Source: Triparma columacea
Taxonomy: Eukaryota > Sar > Bolidophyceae > Parmales > Triparmaceae
NCBI GenBank assembly: GCA_030267965.1
Contig: BRYA01001016.1
Coordinates: 1 to 64,000, forward strand
Direction of reading: 5' to 3'
Length of the DNA: 64,000 nucleotides
The notes under the pieces were generated by a model, which did no database searches, was not told the origin of the DNA, and saw only the letters and a program-made list of their open reading frames with translations. The position numbers and the translations under genes were made by a program. The stretch's first letter is position 1; the number at the start of each line of letters is the position of its first letter. This document shows positions 50,033 through 62,114 of this stretch, in pieces.

Positions 50033-53000
50033 TTATTGCACAAGCCACTGATCTTGCACTAAGTATTTGCCGACCAACTTCACTTGCTGGTTCTCGAAGG
50101 AAAGCAGCCCCTTGGACCTCAAACCCAATCCTCCGATCATGAGCTGGATGAGTTTGTCTACCTTTTCGCTCAGCGGTCTTTCGCTTGGGGTCAAAAAGTC
50201 GCTGCTCGGCCTCCTCTCTAGCAGTCTCGACTTTTCTTCCGATCCCAACCCACCCCCCTCCTGCTTCGAAGCGCTCAACACCCTGATTTTCTCCCTATAG
50301 TCGCACATATTTTGGGCCCCCAATACTTCCATGTCCTCGTTTGTCGGTATGCTCACCACATCAGCAACCCTACCAAGAGCCTCAAGGAAGTCGGTGTACG
50401 TCAAACTGATGTATTTATGTCGACTCTTCACCTCGTCCACCACGCACATTCTGCTCTTGAAGAAGCAAAGCATAGCCTCTCTGGCGGTGAAATCCCCGTC
50501 GTCCTTGTCCCCGACGAGCCCGCTCTCCTTAAGGAGAAGCATCCACTCGGGAATGCTAAATAGGGGGGTGCCTGCAACCTTGAGCATGTCCTTGTATTTT
50601 TTGTAGACCAACTTCAAGACCCTCTTGTGGCTCGTGAACACTGTCTCTGACCCCTCGTTGTAAAGCCGGTCTCTTCTAAAATCATCGCTGTCCACTTTCC
50701 CCATGGGCGGGATGTGAGGTATGAGGTTCCTCTTCACGAGCAACCCCACCGCCTCGCTAATATCGGCCCCGGCTTCTTCCTTGTACTTGGTGATGGCAAA
50801 CCTTATTAGGATTTCGATGAACTCCATTCTCATCAAGCACTTGTCGTCGTTCAGCTTGGACTCCTGGGATTTTTTGTTCGTCTCGACATTGACCGCGATG
50901 AAAGCCTGCTGGCAGCCCTCGCTGCTCAGCTTGCTGTCGACCATCTTGCAGTCGTTGCAGAACCTCGTGAAGCTAAGCTCCCCCATGACGAAGCAGTTCC
51001 TCGTTTGGTTGTTACTAAGCAGGCAGTAGTACTCGAACGCGTCCATCATGGTCTCGTACAAGGGCTCGAGAGCCTCCTTGATCTCTTTGAGTTCCGTCTC
51101 GACACTCTCCCCGGACTTCACGCCAGAATCCTCCTTAGCTATCAGTTTCGCGATCCTAGGTTCACTGAGCATCCTGTTAAAATCCGCTTCCAGGGCCCTC
51201 TTGATGACCTTGGGGGTGTTGTAGAAGTCCCTACTGTCGGAAAGCTGTCTCCTGTCCCCAAAGAGGCTCTTGGTAATGTCCCATGGTTCCTTTTCGACGA
51301 CAACCTCGGCGACGACTTCCACCTCCTCTTCTGTCTCGCTCAAAATTTCTGGCTCCATCTCGGCAATGAACTTAATGGGCTCGATTGGGATGGCTCCAAA
51401 CATGTTGGCGCTCCTTATTTGGTCCAGACTCGGCTTCATCGTTCTGAGCGCGGCCTTGGTTGCCAAACTGCATAGGGGGATGTAGTGTTTGTCGATCAGG
51501 GGGCACGTCGGAAGATGTGGAATGTAAGCAGGGGCGATGTCCTTCTCTTCCTCTGTGGGTCCCTTCGGGGTCCTGGGTTTGGGCAGTCCTGCCTGCAGCG
51601 TGTGCACAAGTCTCAAAGGCACAATGGGCGTAGGATATGGACCAGGCTCGAGAGCTTCACAAACTATAGATGACGTGTGATAAAAAAAGAGCGTCTCTCC
51701 CTCATCAGATATGAAGTGGTCGAAGAGTCCGTGTCCAATGACTGAGTCCTCGACCTTCTTCCACATGACAAGTTTGACCGGTGTAGGGGCGATCTTCACC
51801 TTGGACTCTCCCTTCATGTATTTGTTTGTGTTGAAAGTGATTCTATTGTAGGGAACGGGGGGCTGCAAGATAAGGGAATACTTGGCCCCCGAAATGTTCT
51901 GGTTCGTTCTTCTGGGACCCTCCTTCGGCTCCTCTTTTTTCTCCTCGCCGTCGTCGGCAGCCTCCTTCTCGCTTTCCCCTCCCGGACCTCCCGCGCTCTT
52001 GCTGCTCTCGAACGTGTTTAAACTTTTGGTGTAACTAACGATTGGGGGCCTCCACCTGTTCTCTCCCTCCTCGGTCTGTTCGCTTCCTAGCCTCCCAACG
52101 GGCCCGACCCTATGACTCGACCTCAACGGAGACAGGACGTTATTTCTGGCTTTCAAGCTGGCCGCCATGGAGCTCGTAGTCACAGCACCACCAGTCAGCG
52201 CGGGGGCCGTCTTTGGTCTCCTCCCCGTGCTTGAGAAGGTGTGGTTCGTGTCAGACATCTTAGGCGTCGTAGGAAGGGGGGCTGGCGTATCGAACGTGGA
52301 AGGTTTTCGATTCGTCATGCTGGCCGAGCTCAGTGAACCCTGGCTCAAATTGTTTGACCCCGTTCCCCCTGCTCCTCCCGCACTCATGCTTGCCCTCCGT
52401 TTGGCGACAAAGCCTCCCCTGTCATTCTTCCTGTTGTACTCTTCGACACGCTCGACAACGTCAATCTCCACGGGCTCGTCCTCCCATAACCCTGTCACCT
52501 TCCTATTTATCCTTGCGCGAACCCTCCCGAGAGCGAGCCTCACAGTCTTGACCGATTCGGCCTCGGCAATTTCTTTCTTCGCTTCGCTCAGGGGCTCTCC
52601 CCCGTTTTGCTCGAGAAGTTTCTTCTCCTCCTCTTGCATGGTCTTGCTGACGGCGGAGCTGCACTGGGCAAGGTGCAGCTTGTACATATCGGCCCTGCAG
52701 TCCCCGTTGTTACTGAGGTTGGACAAGATTGAAGCGCTGAATTCGCTCTTCAGCCCCCCCTTTTCGCCGAGCCTTGCTAAGTTGGTGAGCTTCAAAAGGA
52801 TGTGCTTGCTGATTTCCCTCTGGTTCACGGTGTCTTGCGAGAGGTTGAGGAAACCGTGCAACACCTTGACGTGGTCGTCGTGAGTAATTTCGGTGGAGTC
52901 CAAGAGGGCCGCCATTCCCTTGATGCAGCCAGTCTTCCCAAAGTGCCTTTTGCTCTCCACGTCCATTGCCAAAGTCGTGACGCCAAAGACGCCGAGGACC

Positions 53001-55862
53001 TGAACTTCGATGTTGTCCTTCAAAATCATTCGCGCAAAGAGGTCTTCCAAGTAGAACTTGCCGCCAATCTTCTGGAAACGCTCCCTGCTCTCGATGTCTT
53101 TCGACATGAAGAACATGAGGCCTGCGCACTGGACGTGCATGTACGGGGTGATGTGCTTGGACTGTAAGGTGCTCATGATGCTGCTCTCGATATCGACCTG
53201 TTTCATCAGCGAGAATATATCCTCATTCCTCTGGAGCTCGTACAGGACGCAGATGGACAGCGTCTTGAGGGGCATGTAGCACGCTGTGTTGTCGAAGTTG
53301 AGAAAGGAACTGAGCGTATTGAGGCCTCCAAGCATGGCTAACCTAACGGCATTCTTTTTGTTGCACACCATGAGCCAGATGGCCCCCATGAGCCTCTCCT
53401 TGAGTTCCAAGTCGGAGTTCCCGCACAACACCTGGTAGAGGCCGTTCATCGCAAACAGCTTTCCCATGGTGTTCCTGTTCCACTCGTTTCTTGCAAGGCA
53501 CCAGATGGTCGATGAGACGTTCATGAGGACGCCCTTGCTCCTGACAGTGAGGAGCTGAATGACAGACTGGAGGTGCTCCAGCTTGACCTTGTCCTCCCTG
53601 TCCATGCACCACATAAGGGCACAAGAGAGGTTCTTGAGAACCGAAATTGCCTTCTTGTCAATTTCAGCCCTTTGCACCCACCTCTTCATGAGATCGAAGA
53701 TTTTATCGTAACCTCTCTCCCCCTCCCCGTCTCCGCCCATTATGGCCGTGAGCTCGGGGGGTTGAGATGCGCAGAGGTTGGCGAACGTGAAGGACATCTC
53801 TTCTGCGGTTCCGCTGTCCTTGGAGTTGATAAGGATGTCAATCACTCTCGGGATAATATTTGGGATTTTCGTGAAGCTCTGGGCAAGCTTAAAGCTGAGC
53901 ACCGACAATGCGCCGCTGCACGCGGTAGTTACAGTCGAGTGAACCCTGGAGTCGTCGTTGTACCCGGCCAGCTCGACGAGGTCCTTCACAGAGTCCAAGC
54001 CCTCCTGCAACAGGTCGTGCACCTTGTCATCTCTCAGAAGGATGGAGGCGAAGCCCCAAAGCGAAATGCTGCTGTACTCGAGGATCCTTGACGCAAGGTC
54101 GTCGGGTGACGCACCAAGCTTTTTCTTGGACGCCTGCGAAAACAGCTCTTTCGTGGCATGGAGCTCCTCCACGCACCATCTCGCGGTCTGGAGCGTAGCA
54201 TGGAAGAGATCCAAGACGTCTGTCCCCCCCACGAGCTTGCGGTCGACCTTGGACCTCGCGAAGGTGGATATCGAGGCGGCGGCAGAGAGGACGACGTAGG
54301 TGTTGTCGCTCTTCATCAAGTTTGCGAGGCGGTGGATGCGCTTTGTGCCGGCGATCGTCTTGCGGGCGGCGCGGGACGTTGCGAGAATTATGCAGAGACC
54401 CTCAGACGCGGTTTTGAGTGTCTCCATGTGAGAGCTCCTGCAGCAAAGCTCAAGGAGTACCGTGCAGTGATCGGTGAGAAGGTTTCTGATAAACGTGGAC
54501 GAGGCCAGGGATAGTAGGGCTCCGATGTTGTGGCGATAGTAAAAGTCATGAGCTCCGTCTTCGGCTCCGTCCTTGTTCTTGGTGCGCTTCATGAGGTTGT
54601 TGAGGAGCAACTGAGGGGCATCTGAGACGGCCAGCTTCTTGTTAATTTGGGGGTGCTCTGCAGGGAGGAGCGAAGCGACGATCGGAAGGTTGCATTAGTG
54701 ATTTAAATAAATAGTGCTGATACGTAATCGTCTTCGCCTCGCTTTTCCCTCACCTCCAAGCTTCCATACCACCCTAGCCGCCGCTCCTCCCACGTCCCAG
54801 TCCTCGTCTCTCAGGGCTAGCTTGACGCAGTCCAGCATGTGGTCGTCGCACGCGTGCATATTGCTCTCCCTCTGGACGAGCTCCCAGATTCTGTTGAGTG
54901 CGGCTACCCTCTCTTTAGGAACAGTTGAGGCGAGGGTGACGAGAATTTCGCCTCTAAGTAAGGGGGGGAGGGCGGGAACCGAGAAGGGGGTGACGTTAGG
55001 GGGTTGGATACTATGAGGAATCTCTTCCAGTTATTCGCTCGTTCGATCTCACTCACCTGATGACCTCCACCCTTCGTCTCCTCCTCCTGTGCGACTCTTC
55101 GGACCACTTCTTGAGGGCAGCCTTGAGGTCCGCCGTGCTCCTGATCTCCTCCGCCTCGTCCTGGTCCATCAGCATGTTCGCGAAAGCCGAGCCCCCAGAT
55201 GTGAAGGTGCGTCTTCCCATCGGAGAGCCGGGGGACCCGGGGGACCCGGGTCTGCCGTCGCCGAAGAGGGGGATCTTGATAACTATGGGCCTGTTGTAAT
55301 TAAACTGCTTGGATATAGTCGTCTTAAGCTCCTCAGCGGTCGTCGAATTGTCCACAGTAATCGTGGTCTCCTGGCCCCTGCCTTTCCATACGTGATTGTC
55401 GCACACATTGACGCTGGGGTTAGGAGTTGGGGTGGGGTGGGGTGGGAGGGGGGAGGGGGCGGGTGGGCGATTGCGTGGGAGGGAACCTGGTAGTAATACT
55501 GAGAACAACGTTGCCGCAACACATCTCCGTAAAAAACGCCAAAAACCAACACCCTCAACCCACAACCTACCTGTACTTAACGACAGTGCTGGCAACCTTG
55601 GGGTGCACAGCCTTGCCGTGAGCACCTAAACCTGCCTGTTTACCGACTCGCTTCATCTTCGACAAAAGTGACCTGCAGGGGTTGGGGTTAGGCGCGGAGG
55701 GGAGGGAGAGGGAAAAGGCCTACCCTCGAATCTATAGAAAAGCACAAGGGAAAGTGGGAGAAGAAGGAGCAGCAGAGGGAAGAATATTCGGAAACGATTG
55801 ATAAACGGCACTTACTTGGCCTTGGCCGTGTCGCGGCGGGCGCCACCGGTGTTCTTGGCCAT
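50033..55862 (-). CDS. Giant armadillo-repeat protein with p25-alpha/EF-hand-like C-terminus
   Basis: Five exons summing exactly to 1776 residues: 55862-55816, 55672-55571, 55413-55057, 54953-54754, 54657-50033. The N-terminus is basic (MAKNTGGARRDTAKAK), followed by a small beta-rich unit (ETTITVDNSTTAEELK). From about residue 170 to 900 there are many armadillo/HEAT-like helix pairs (LVTLASTVPKERVAALNRIW, LGVFGVTTLAMDVESKR, ILSNLSNNGDCR). The middle is a disordered Ser/Pro region with KRRAS. The C-terminal 450 residues show the p25-alpha-like pattern twice: FTRFCNDCKMVDSKL then MRMEFIEILIRFAITKY, and YISLTYTDFLEALGRVA. No catalytic motif is present. A large cytoskeletal, probably axonemal, scaffold is inferred. 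It converges on the CLC gene with 77 bases between. Confidence 0.78.
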
Positions 55863-56109
55863 CTCAAAGAACCAAGGAGTTGAGCTTTGCGGGATTGTTA
55901 AGCGCTCCTTTTGCCGTCGGCTGAGATTGGCCGAGACTCATCAACCGCTGCCTTGGATCAATTGACAATTTAAGATTCATTTAAATCGTTCTTGAAGTAC
56001 TTTACGGGTGAGTGAGTGCGTCAAAAACGTCAGAGTATAAAGTGATTGCCTTTTTTGTCGATACTAATACCCGTATTAAACCCTCAGAACATTAAATTGA
56101 GATATTGTG
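55863..56109. promoter_or_regulatory. 247-base divergent promoter region
   Basis: Between the start codons of the armadillo gene (minus) and CDP-diacylglycerol synthase (plus). The right half is AT-rich; no defined element recognised. Confidence 0.35.
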
Positions 56110-57672
56110 ATGGCTACAACGAGACGGTCAACGAAGAGGGCACCCAGCAGAGGAAGGAGCAAGAGTAAGGGGCCTAAGGAGAAAGCTTCTGCTAAGGATG
56201 AAGCCAAGTCTCCTGTCTCTAAGCCTGTCTCGAAGTCTACCCCCGAATCAAAGGGGCCTCGCGCTGCCATGAGCGGAAGCGCTGTGAAGAAGGATGAAAG
56301 CAAGAGGAGTAAGATCTTGACGAGGGTCTGGTATGGAGCCCTAATGGTAATTGGCTTCTTGGCCGTCATGTACGCCGGTCATTTTTACGTCTGCTTGCTT
56401 GTGGCCCTTTTGGAGGTCCTCCTCTTCAGGGAGCTTGTCAAGGTTCGTTACAATACCTACATTAATACCATCGAGGAGACCATCCCGCTGTTCCGCACGA
56501 CCCAGTGGATGTGGTTTGCGGTCGCTATCTTCTACACCTACGGCGACTTCGTGAACTCCGTTATGCAGAACAGCGAGGACCTGCACTCAGCAGTGGTTAA
56601 TTACAAGGCCGGCCCAATTCACGCCCTATTTTCTTTCGGCCTTTACTCGACCACCTTCGTCCTCACCGTGGTCACCTTGCAGAGGGACTACATCAAGTTC
56701 CAGCTCAACCAGCTCTGCTGGACGCTCTGCGTCCTCTGCCTTACTGTTGGACAGGTAAGAATGGGGGGAGGCGGGAGGGCAATCGGAAGGGGAACCTAGC
56801 GTAACGACGAAGACCAAATTATCAACCCTGATATATAACCCCCCGCTAACGGAACCCCCTTCACCCCACCCCCTCTCTCGCAGCTCAAGTACATCATGCA
56901 CAACATCTTCAACGGGTTCTTCTGGTTTGTCTTCCCAGTCCTCCTCGTCGTCATCAACGACATAATGGCCTACGTCTGTGGGATGACCTGCGGCAAAAAG
57001 TTCATCACCCGCCCCTTCCTCAAGCTGTCCCCCAATAAGACTTGGGAGGGATTCATCGGCGGGGGTATCTTCACCATCATATTCGGCTGGTTCCTTGCCG
57101 AGTTTCTCTCCGGATTCACGTGGATGACCTGCCCCATCAGCATCCCTACGCTCTGGTCTCCCGTTCTTGAGTGCGAGGAGGACGCGATCTTTAAGGAGGC
57201 CATCAGCACCCTCCCCGAGCAATTTTTCGACATGATCCCCAACCAGCTCGTCCGCTTCATCCCTGGGGTGATTGAGTTCTGCGAGAACGGCGGTGCCATC
57301 GCTCCCTGCATCTCTGGCACTCCCCACCACCACCATCACTTCGAGCTCCAGGCCAGGGTCCTCCCGGTCCAGCTCCACGCCATCATGCTAGGCCTCTTCG
57401 CGTCGGTGGTCGCCCCGTTCGGAGGCTTCATGGCATCAGGGATCAAGCGCGCCTACAATATCAAGGACTTCGACAGTGTCATCCCTGGCCACGGGGGGGT
57501 CATGGATAGGATGGACTGCCAGTTCCTCATGGCCCTCTGCACGTGGGTGCACTACAACGCCTTCGTCAAGTTGGCTACTGTCAGCGTTGGGAAGATCCTT
57601 TACCTCTTCAAGATGTTGCCTGAGGGCGAGCAGGCGGAGTTCCTGGCCAAGGCAGCAGAGTACGTAAGGTAA
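56110..57672 (+). CDS. CDP-diacylglycerol synthase (phosphatidate cytidylyltransferase)
   Basis: Makes CDP-diacylglycerol and pyrophosphate from CTP and phosphatidate, the branch point to phosphatidylinositol and phosphatidylglycerol. Two exons in phase 0: 56110-56754 and 56884-57672, 477 residues. The basic Lys/Ser/Pro N-terminus (about 70 residues) precedes about eight membrane segments. Landmarks are NDIMAYVCGMTCGKKF, LSPNKTWEGFIGG (about 262) and the family signature IKRAYNIKDF...PGHGGVMDRMDC (about 405-430) with its metal-binding aspartates. The architecture matches eukaryotic ER enzymes. It ends before a tail-to-tail spacer shared with enkurin. Confidence 0.94.
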
Positions 57673-57853
57673 ACAAATGGGGAAAAGGGGGCAAGGGAGA
57701 GGGGGGTGCATTTTTTCGCACGTTAAGGATGAACTAAAACGCACAAAGCAGCAACGTTTTTATTAAATTGTTTGTCGTTAAGGTTCTTGAGGCTGCGACT
57801 TTTCCAACTCCCACCAGTGCGCCTTGCATTCCCAACCAACCACTCCCCCCAAT

Positions 57854-58847
57854 CTAAGCGTGTGAAATGAGCACCGGCCCCTTCGTTGTAAGTTTCGCTA
57901 GGTCCGCCTCGATACCGTCTAACTCCTTCTCAAAATTCTCCTTCTTGATCTTAGAGTGTCCCTCGAACATTGTGTGCATGCAGAGGACCTGGTACTTTTT
58001 GTTCACCGCATCCCACTTGGTCTTCAGCTTCTCGATCAGCACCGCCCTCTCCTCCTCGTCCATCTCGTCGCAGAGCTCGGGGGCGTCCTCGTACTCCATC
58101 ATCTGCTGGGCCACAAACCTGTCAATGAGCTCGTTCTCCTGCTTGATCTCGTCCTTCACCTGGGCGAGATATTCCGGGACCTTGCCGTAGTCCTCCTTCT
58201 TCAGGTAGTCTGGGGCTTCCTTGACCTCGGGCGCCTGGGGCACGGTCAAAATTGCCTCGACGGCGTTGGCCGTGATGAAGTTCTTCTCAGTGTGCAGGGA
58301 CATAACTGGGCGCTGAGGCGGGGAGCGGAACACGTGCGGAGGGAGATGGGGGAAGGCGGCGTTTTGGCGTTAGAATTGTTGCGTTCGGGCGGTGCAGTCG
58401 CGAAGAAGTTAGGAATGGCAGCCATCACCAGCTCTCACCTCGTCCTTGGTGGGCACGAGGGCCTTCTTAGGTAGCCCGGGGACCTTGTTGTAAGCAAATT
58501 TCTTGATATTGCCGATGGGCTTAAGAGGGTTGCGCTTCGAAGGGGTCGAAGCACGAAGGAACTTGTTGGGGTCGGGCTTGGAGAAGTCTTTCTTTCCCAG
58601 GGAGGGGGCGTTTTCCTTGAGGGTGGAGTATTTGATGGGCTTCAGAGGGTTGTGTTTAGACCGATACATTGGGGGTTTAGCCACTTGGGGCTTAGTTTTC
58701 GGGAGCAAGTTGTAAATCTTGGCGAGGAGGGGAAAGGGAGTTAGTGAGAGGGGTGTTAAATATATGAAGGGATAAACGTTACGGAGAGAAACTCACATTT
58801 TCGAGCTCCGGTTCTGGTGTGTCTTGGTATATCTTAAAAGAAGACAT
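57854..58847 (-). CDS. ENKUR: Enkurin
   Basis: Three exons in phase 0: 58847-58797 (17 codons), 58717-58439, 58312-57854, 262 residues. Exon 1 ends ELEN and exon 2 begins IYNLLPK, rebuilding the conserved ES/ENIYNL(I/L)P start of enkurins. The middle is basic with NPLKPI repeats. The C-terminal enkurin domain has VPEYLAQVKDEIKQEN, EEERAVLIEKLKTKWDAVNK and YQVLCMHTMFE. Enkurin is a microtubule inner protein of ciliary doublets, so its presence implies that the organism has or recently had flagella. All three introns use GTGAG donors. Confidence 0.93.
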
Positions 58848-59151
58848 ATTGGTCACGAATGTAGAGAGATTGAGTTGGTTCTGTCGGGAGAGGGTAACGA
58901 CCAGGTAGGGAAATCACAATTGGGACAGGGAGATGGGTTAGAAGGGGTTGCGTGGGGGGTTTAATGGGACAAAGAGTTTGGTAATATCGACGGGAATCGC
59001 CTCGGAGGTCGTATGCTTACATTACAAGAGAAAAATGTTTTTGGACCGTTTGTCGGAGAACTCAAAATTCTAAAGCTATGAAAACTTTTTTGCTTGTAAG
59101 TATTGCAACAACAACGGTATTATTTGGCAGGGTTGCTCGCTCGATTGAAAT
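58848..59151. other. Intergenic, no gene seen
   Basis: 304 bases between the enkurin start and the end of the DUF3431 gene, both on the minus strand. AT-rich, without motifs. Confidence 0.4.
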
Positions 59152-61010
59152 TCAGTTGTCAACGCACCAACTCCTTTCGCGCAGTACCATCTGCTCGTGC
59201 TCCATCAGTTTCGGCACCAATTTCTGAATCTCTATGGTGAGTTGAATGGTTGGGTGTGATGGTTAGAAATTTTCTCGTGTCGTGCTCATCGTCGTCTCTC
59301 GCCCCCTCGGCCTTCAAAATTTGCTCGATGGTCCTCGTCCGCCTCCCTTTCCTCCTTCTCACCTGTTGTCTCTACAACTTGTGGCTCTCCGAATATCATG
59401 TGCCACACCCACTCCATCAGCAGTCCCATCTTCCTCGACTCCTCCTCGTCCTTCGCTGAATACATGACCTCCAATGCCTTCTCGTAGAACTCCCTCGGCC
59501 TTTTCCTTATCCTATCTCTCCCCACCACGAACTGGGCGCAGCACCTCTCCAGCACAGGGTGTGGGAACGATCTCCCGTCCCCCACCGTGGGGGGATAGTC
59601 GTCCCCAAGCCACTCACCCAGCCAATCCTCCCAGTTTATCCTCATCCAATCCCTATCGGGGTCCTCTTTATACCCCCACACGGCGTGGTTGATGTTGCAG
59701 TAAGCACCGGCCCAGCTCGCTGACTTGAGGTTGAGTTTTGAGAGGAGGATGAGGATGTCCTCCTGGTGGTACGCGTACCTATGGGAGTGTAGCATGAGGA
59801 GAGCTTCGGGAAGAATGTCGTAATAGTCCACAATGAACTTGAGGTAGGAGCTACGGGGGGAGGAGGGGGGGGGGGGTGGGGCGTTAGAGCTTAGAATCCC
59901 ACCCTCGGGTCACTTGGGCTGGTCCGTTTCTCACCTGGCCTCTCCGGCGACGTTGTGGGGAACGAAGTGCGGAGCCTCGCCCGAATCATCAGGGTGCTTG
60001 TGATATATAACTGCCGGGTACTTGGACGATTCCAACCAGCTCAGGTCCTCCTTCCAGTGCGCCATTACGAGGAGGAGGGGGATGGAAGAGAAGGCAGAGG
60101 GGGAGGAGGAGATGTCTGAAGCGGACAGGATGGACTTGGAATTGAAGGGAGGGGGGGACTCGCACTCTTCGCTTGGGCCCATGCCGAACTGGCCGACAGC
60201 GAAACCTCCCCCCTCCCCCCCATCCACCGGCTTGAGCTCCACCTCAAGAGTAACCAGCAACCGCCGGCTGCTGCTCTCTGGGATCTTGAGCTCTGTGAAC
60301 GGGCCGGTAGATTCGAGGCAGCCGTGGACGGTTGAAACCAGGTCTGGGGGGTTGGGAGGGGCAGCCGACGCCGTGTATCCGACGCAAATCACTCTGCCAT
60401 CTAAAGACGTTGAGCTGGAATCCAACTCTGTGTAAGATAGGCTTATTATTGCAGTGTCGTTGTCGCTCACGATGTCGCCAATCCGAGGAGATCGAATGGA
60501 AAGCGAAGGAAGAGACTCGGGGTTGGGAGGGAAGGTGGAGGGGGAGGGTATAGTGGGGGGGGATGTCTCACAGTGAGAGAAAGTATTCGTCAAGTGGTAG
60601 GTATTGGTGACAGTGGCAAGGGTAAGGCCGGAGTGGATTAGAGAGGCATTAACCGTCGTAGTCTTGGCACCGTTTTTCGAAGGGGGGAGAAGTATTGGGT
60701 GGGGAAGGCTTGTGAATATGTCTGGGAAGCAGTTGGAATAGACCAAAGAGGCCTCTCCTCCGTTGGAATCAACTGGGGAATCCCGTCGCTCAATACACAC
60801 CTCGGCGGTAGAGTGAGCCTCTATCCAAACCTCAGTTTCCACATTGAGCAAAACTATACTAAGAGTCAAGGGCAAAGTCGAGCGCCCAGGGATACAATCC
60901 CCATCCTCAGGGTACACAGATAAAGATACTTCGGGGGGGGGTTCGGGGTCACGGGCTAGGGCCGTTAATAAGAAGAATATCAGGGAGAAGGCCAATACCG
61001 GCCTCACCAT
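59152..61010 (-). CDS. Secreted DUF3431-domain protein
   Basis: Three exons: 61010-59935 (phase 2), 59850-59363 (phase 1), 59231-59152, 547 residues. A signal peptide (LAFSLIFFLLTALA) leads an N-terminal beta-rich Ser/Pro domain of about 300 residues. The DUF3431 domain spans the first intron: LLLVMAHWKEDLSWL, YPAVIYHKH, PHNVAGEASSYLKFIVDYY, LLMLHSHRYAYHQED, and AGAYCNINHAVW. This order (H..EDL.WL, NV..EA..YL..I...Y) is that of a mostly fungal and algal family of unknown, possibly glycan-related function. The read-through frame beyond the second donor is low-complexity, which supports the small third exon ending RSWCVDN. Confidence 0.72.
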
Positions 61011-61376
61011 AAAGGAGAAAGGAAATTGGATTGGAAATCCGAAGGGAAGGAGGAGCTCAAAACAAATCCCAAAATCCCAAAAGCAGTCATGCTCAAGAAG
61101 ACCAAAAAGTGGTGAGGAGAATAGTTTGGGCTCATTTGTCGACTTCTGCGCATTCCTCGTCGTAGAATAGTAACTTCATCTCTTTTAATCTCGTAGTGTT
61201 GTTAAAAAGTAGTAAAAAAGTAGTAATATCAGTCCAAATGGGACCTATAAAGTTCCCCATGTCAGTCCGTCTTTTAATGAGTTTTGTCCAAAATTAAGGG
61301 GTTTCCAACTCTACTCTATACTTAGTAAACTAACACATTCTAAAACCTTCCCCTTGCAGATATTTCAACTAACAAG
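61011..61376. promoter_or_regulatory. Divergent promoter region
   Basis: 366 bases between the start codons of the DUF3431 gene (minus) and a small plastid protein gene (plus). CTTGCAG at 61352-61358, shortly before the plus-strand ATG, could be the acceptor of a leader intron. Confidence 0.35.
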
Positions 61377-61700
61377 ATGTACAGTAACACACTAGTAATT
61401 GCCCTCCTAATGCTCGTCTGCCTTTCCCAGACCCTAGCGTTCACTCCATCTACCCTTCCCACCACTTTCCGTCCCAACACCCGCATCACCCGCGTCATGT
61501 CCTCCGCCCCCAAGTCTGAGTCCAACGCGAACGCTAAAGCGGCACTTTTAGGGCTCTCAACTGCCCTGGCACCAATGGCGGCACAGGCGGACACGGTTGA
61601 TGAGGCGACGGTCATTGGACTGGGGGTGGGACTTGTGGCGTGCGTTGTTAGCCTCGCTGTGGGATTCAGCATCGGGTACGGAACCCTTAACAAGCTTTGA
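61377..61700 (+). CDS. Small nuclear-encoded thylakoid membrane protein
   Basis: Intronless, 107 residues. The N-terminus is a textbook ochrophyte plastid leader: a signal peptide (residues 1-21) ending TLA|FTP with Phe at the +1 position, then a Ser/Thr/Arg-rich transit region. A second hydrophobic stretch ends at AQA|DT (about 71), typical of thylakoid-lumen processing. The mature piece is only about 36 residues with one membrane helix (VIGLGVGLVACVVSLAVGFSI) and a short YGTLNKL tail. It resembles small single-helix photosynthetic subunits of photosystem II or cytochrome b6f; which one cannot be told by eye. Confidence 0.72.
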   Translation: MYSNTLVIALLMLVCLSQTLAFTPSTLPTTFRPNTRITRVMSSAPKSESNANAKAALLGLSTALAPMAAQADTVDEATVIGLGVGLVACVVSLAVGFSIGYGTLNKL

Positions 61701-62114
61701 GAAGAACCAGGGGGGGGGTTGAGAAAGTGTTCGAAAAATTGAATGTGGTAGCTGTGGGGTTAAGGGGGATGAAGGAATAGGAGGACTGTCGTCCAAACTA
61801 AGCTCTCTGATTTTTACTTAATACGTTGCAAGGCCACGAAGAGGCCACGAAGGCATTGGAATTTTCTTGTCTTTCTTTTCCGAAGAACTTTTTCATGTTT
61901 CCTCACCAGTTTTGGTTTTCTCTCTCTCCAGGTCAGTTTGGTCCCGTTTGTGGTTAGATGTGACTCATTACAATTGTACCGCCTTTTCATCCCCCTACTT
62001 GACATTGTTTGTCTATTTAGGCTTAAAATGACATAAAATTCCCAACCAGCTCGACGACGTTTCCACGTCTAACCCTTTCACCCTCCCTTTCACCCTCAAA
62101 TCTCAGTTATAAAC
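61701..62114. other. Intergenic, no gene seen
   Basis: Contains the 3' flank of the small thylakoid gene and the 5' flank of the Ca2+ pump. A direct repeat, GGCCACGAAGA/GGCCACGAAGG, occurs near 61832-61853. Confidence 0.4.

Noticed and set aside
51485..54514. Plus-strand frames opposite the armadillo gene
   Set aside because: Shadows of a 4.6-kb exon with strong codon bias; no independent features.
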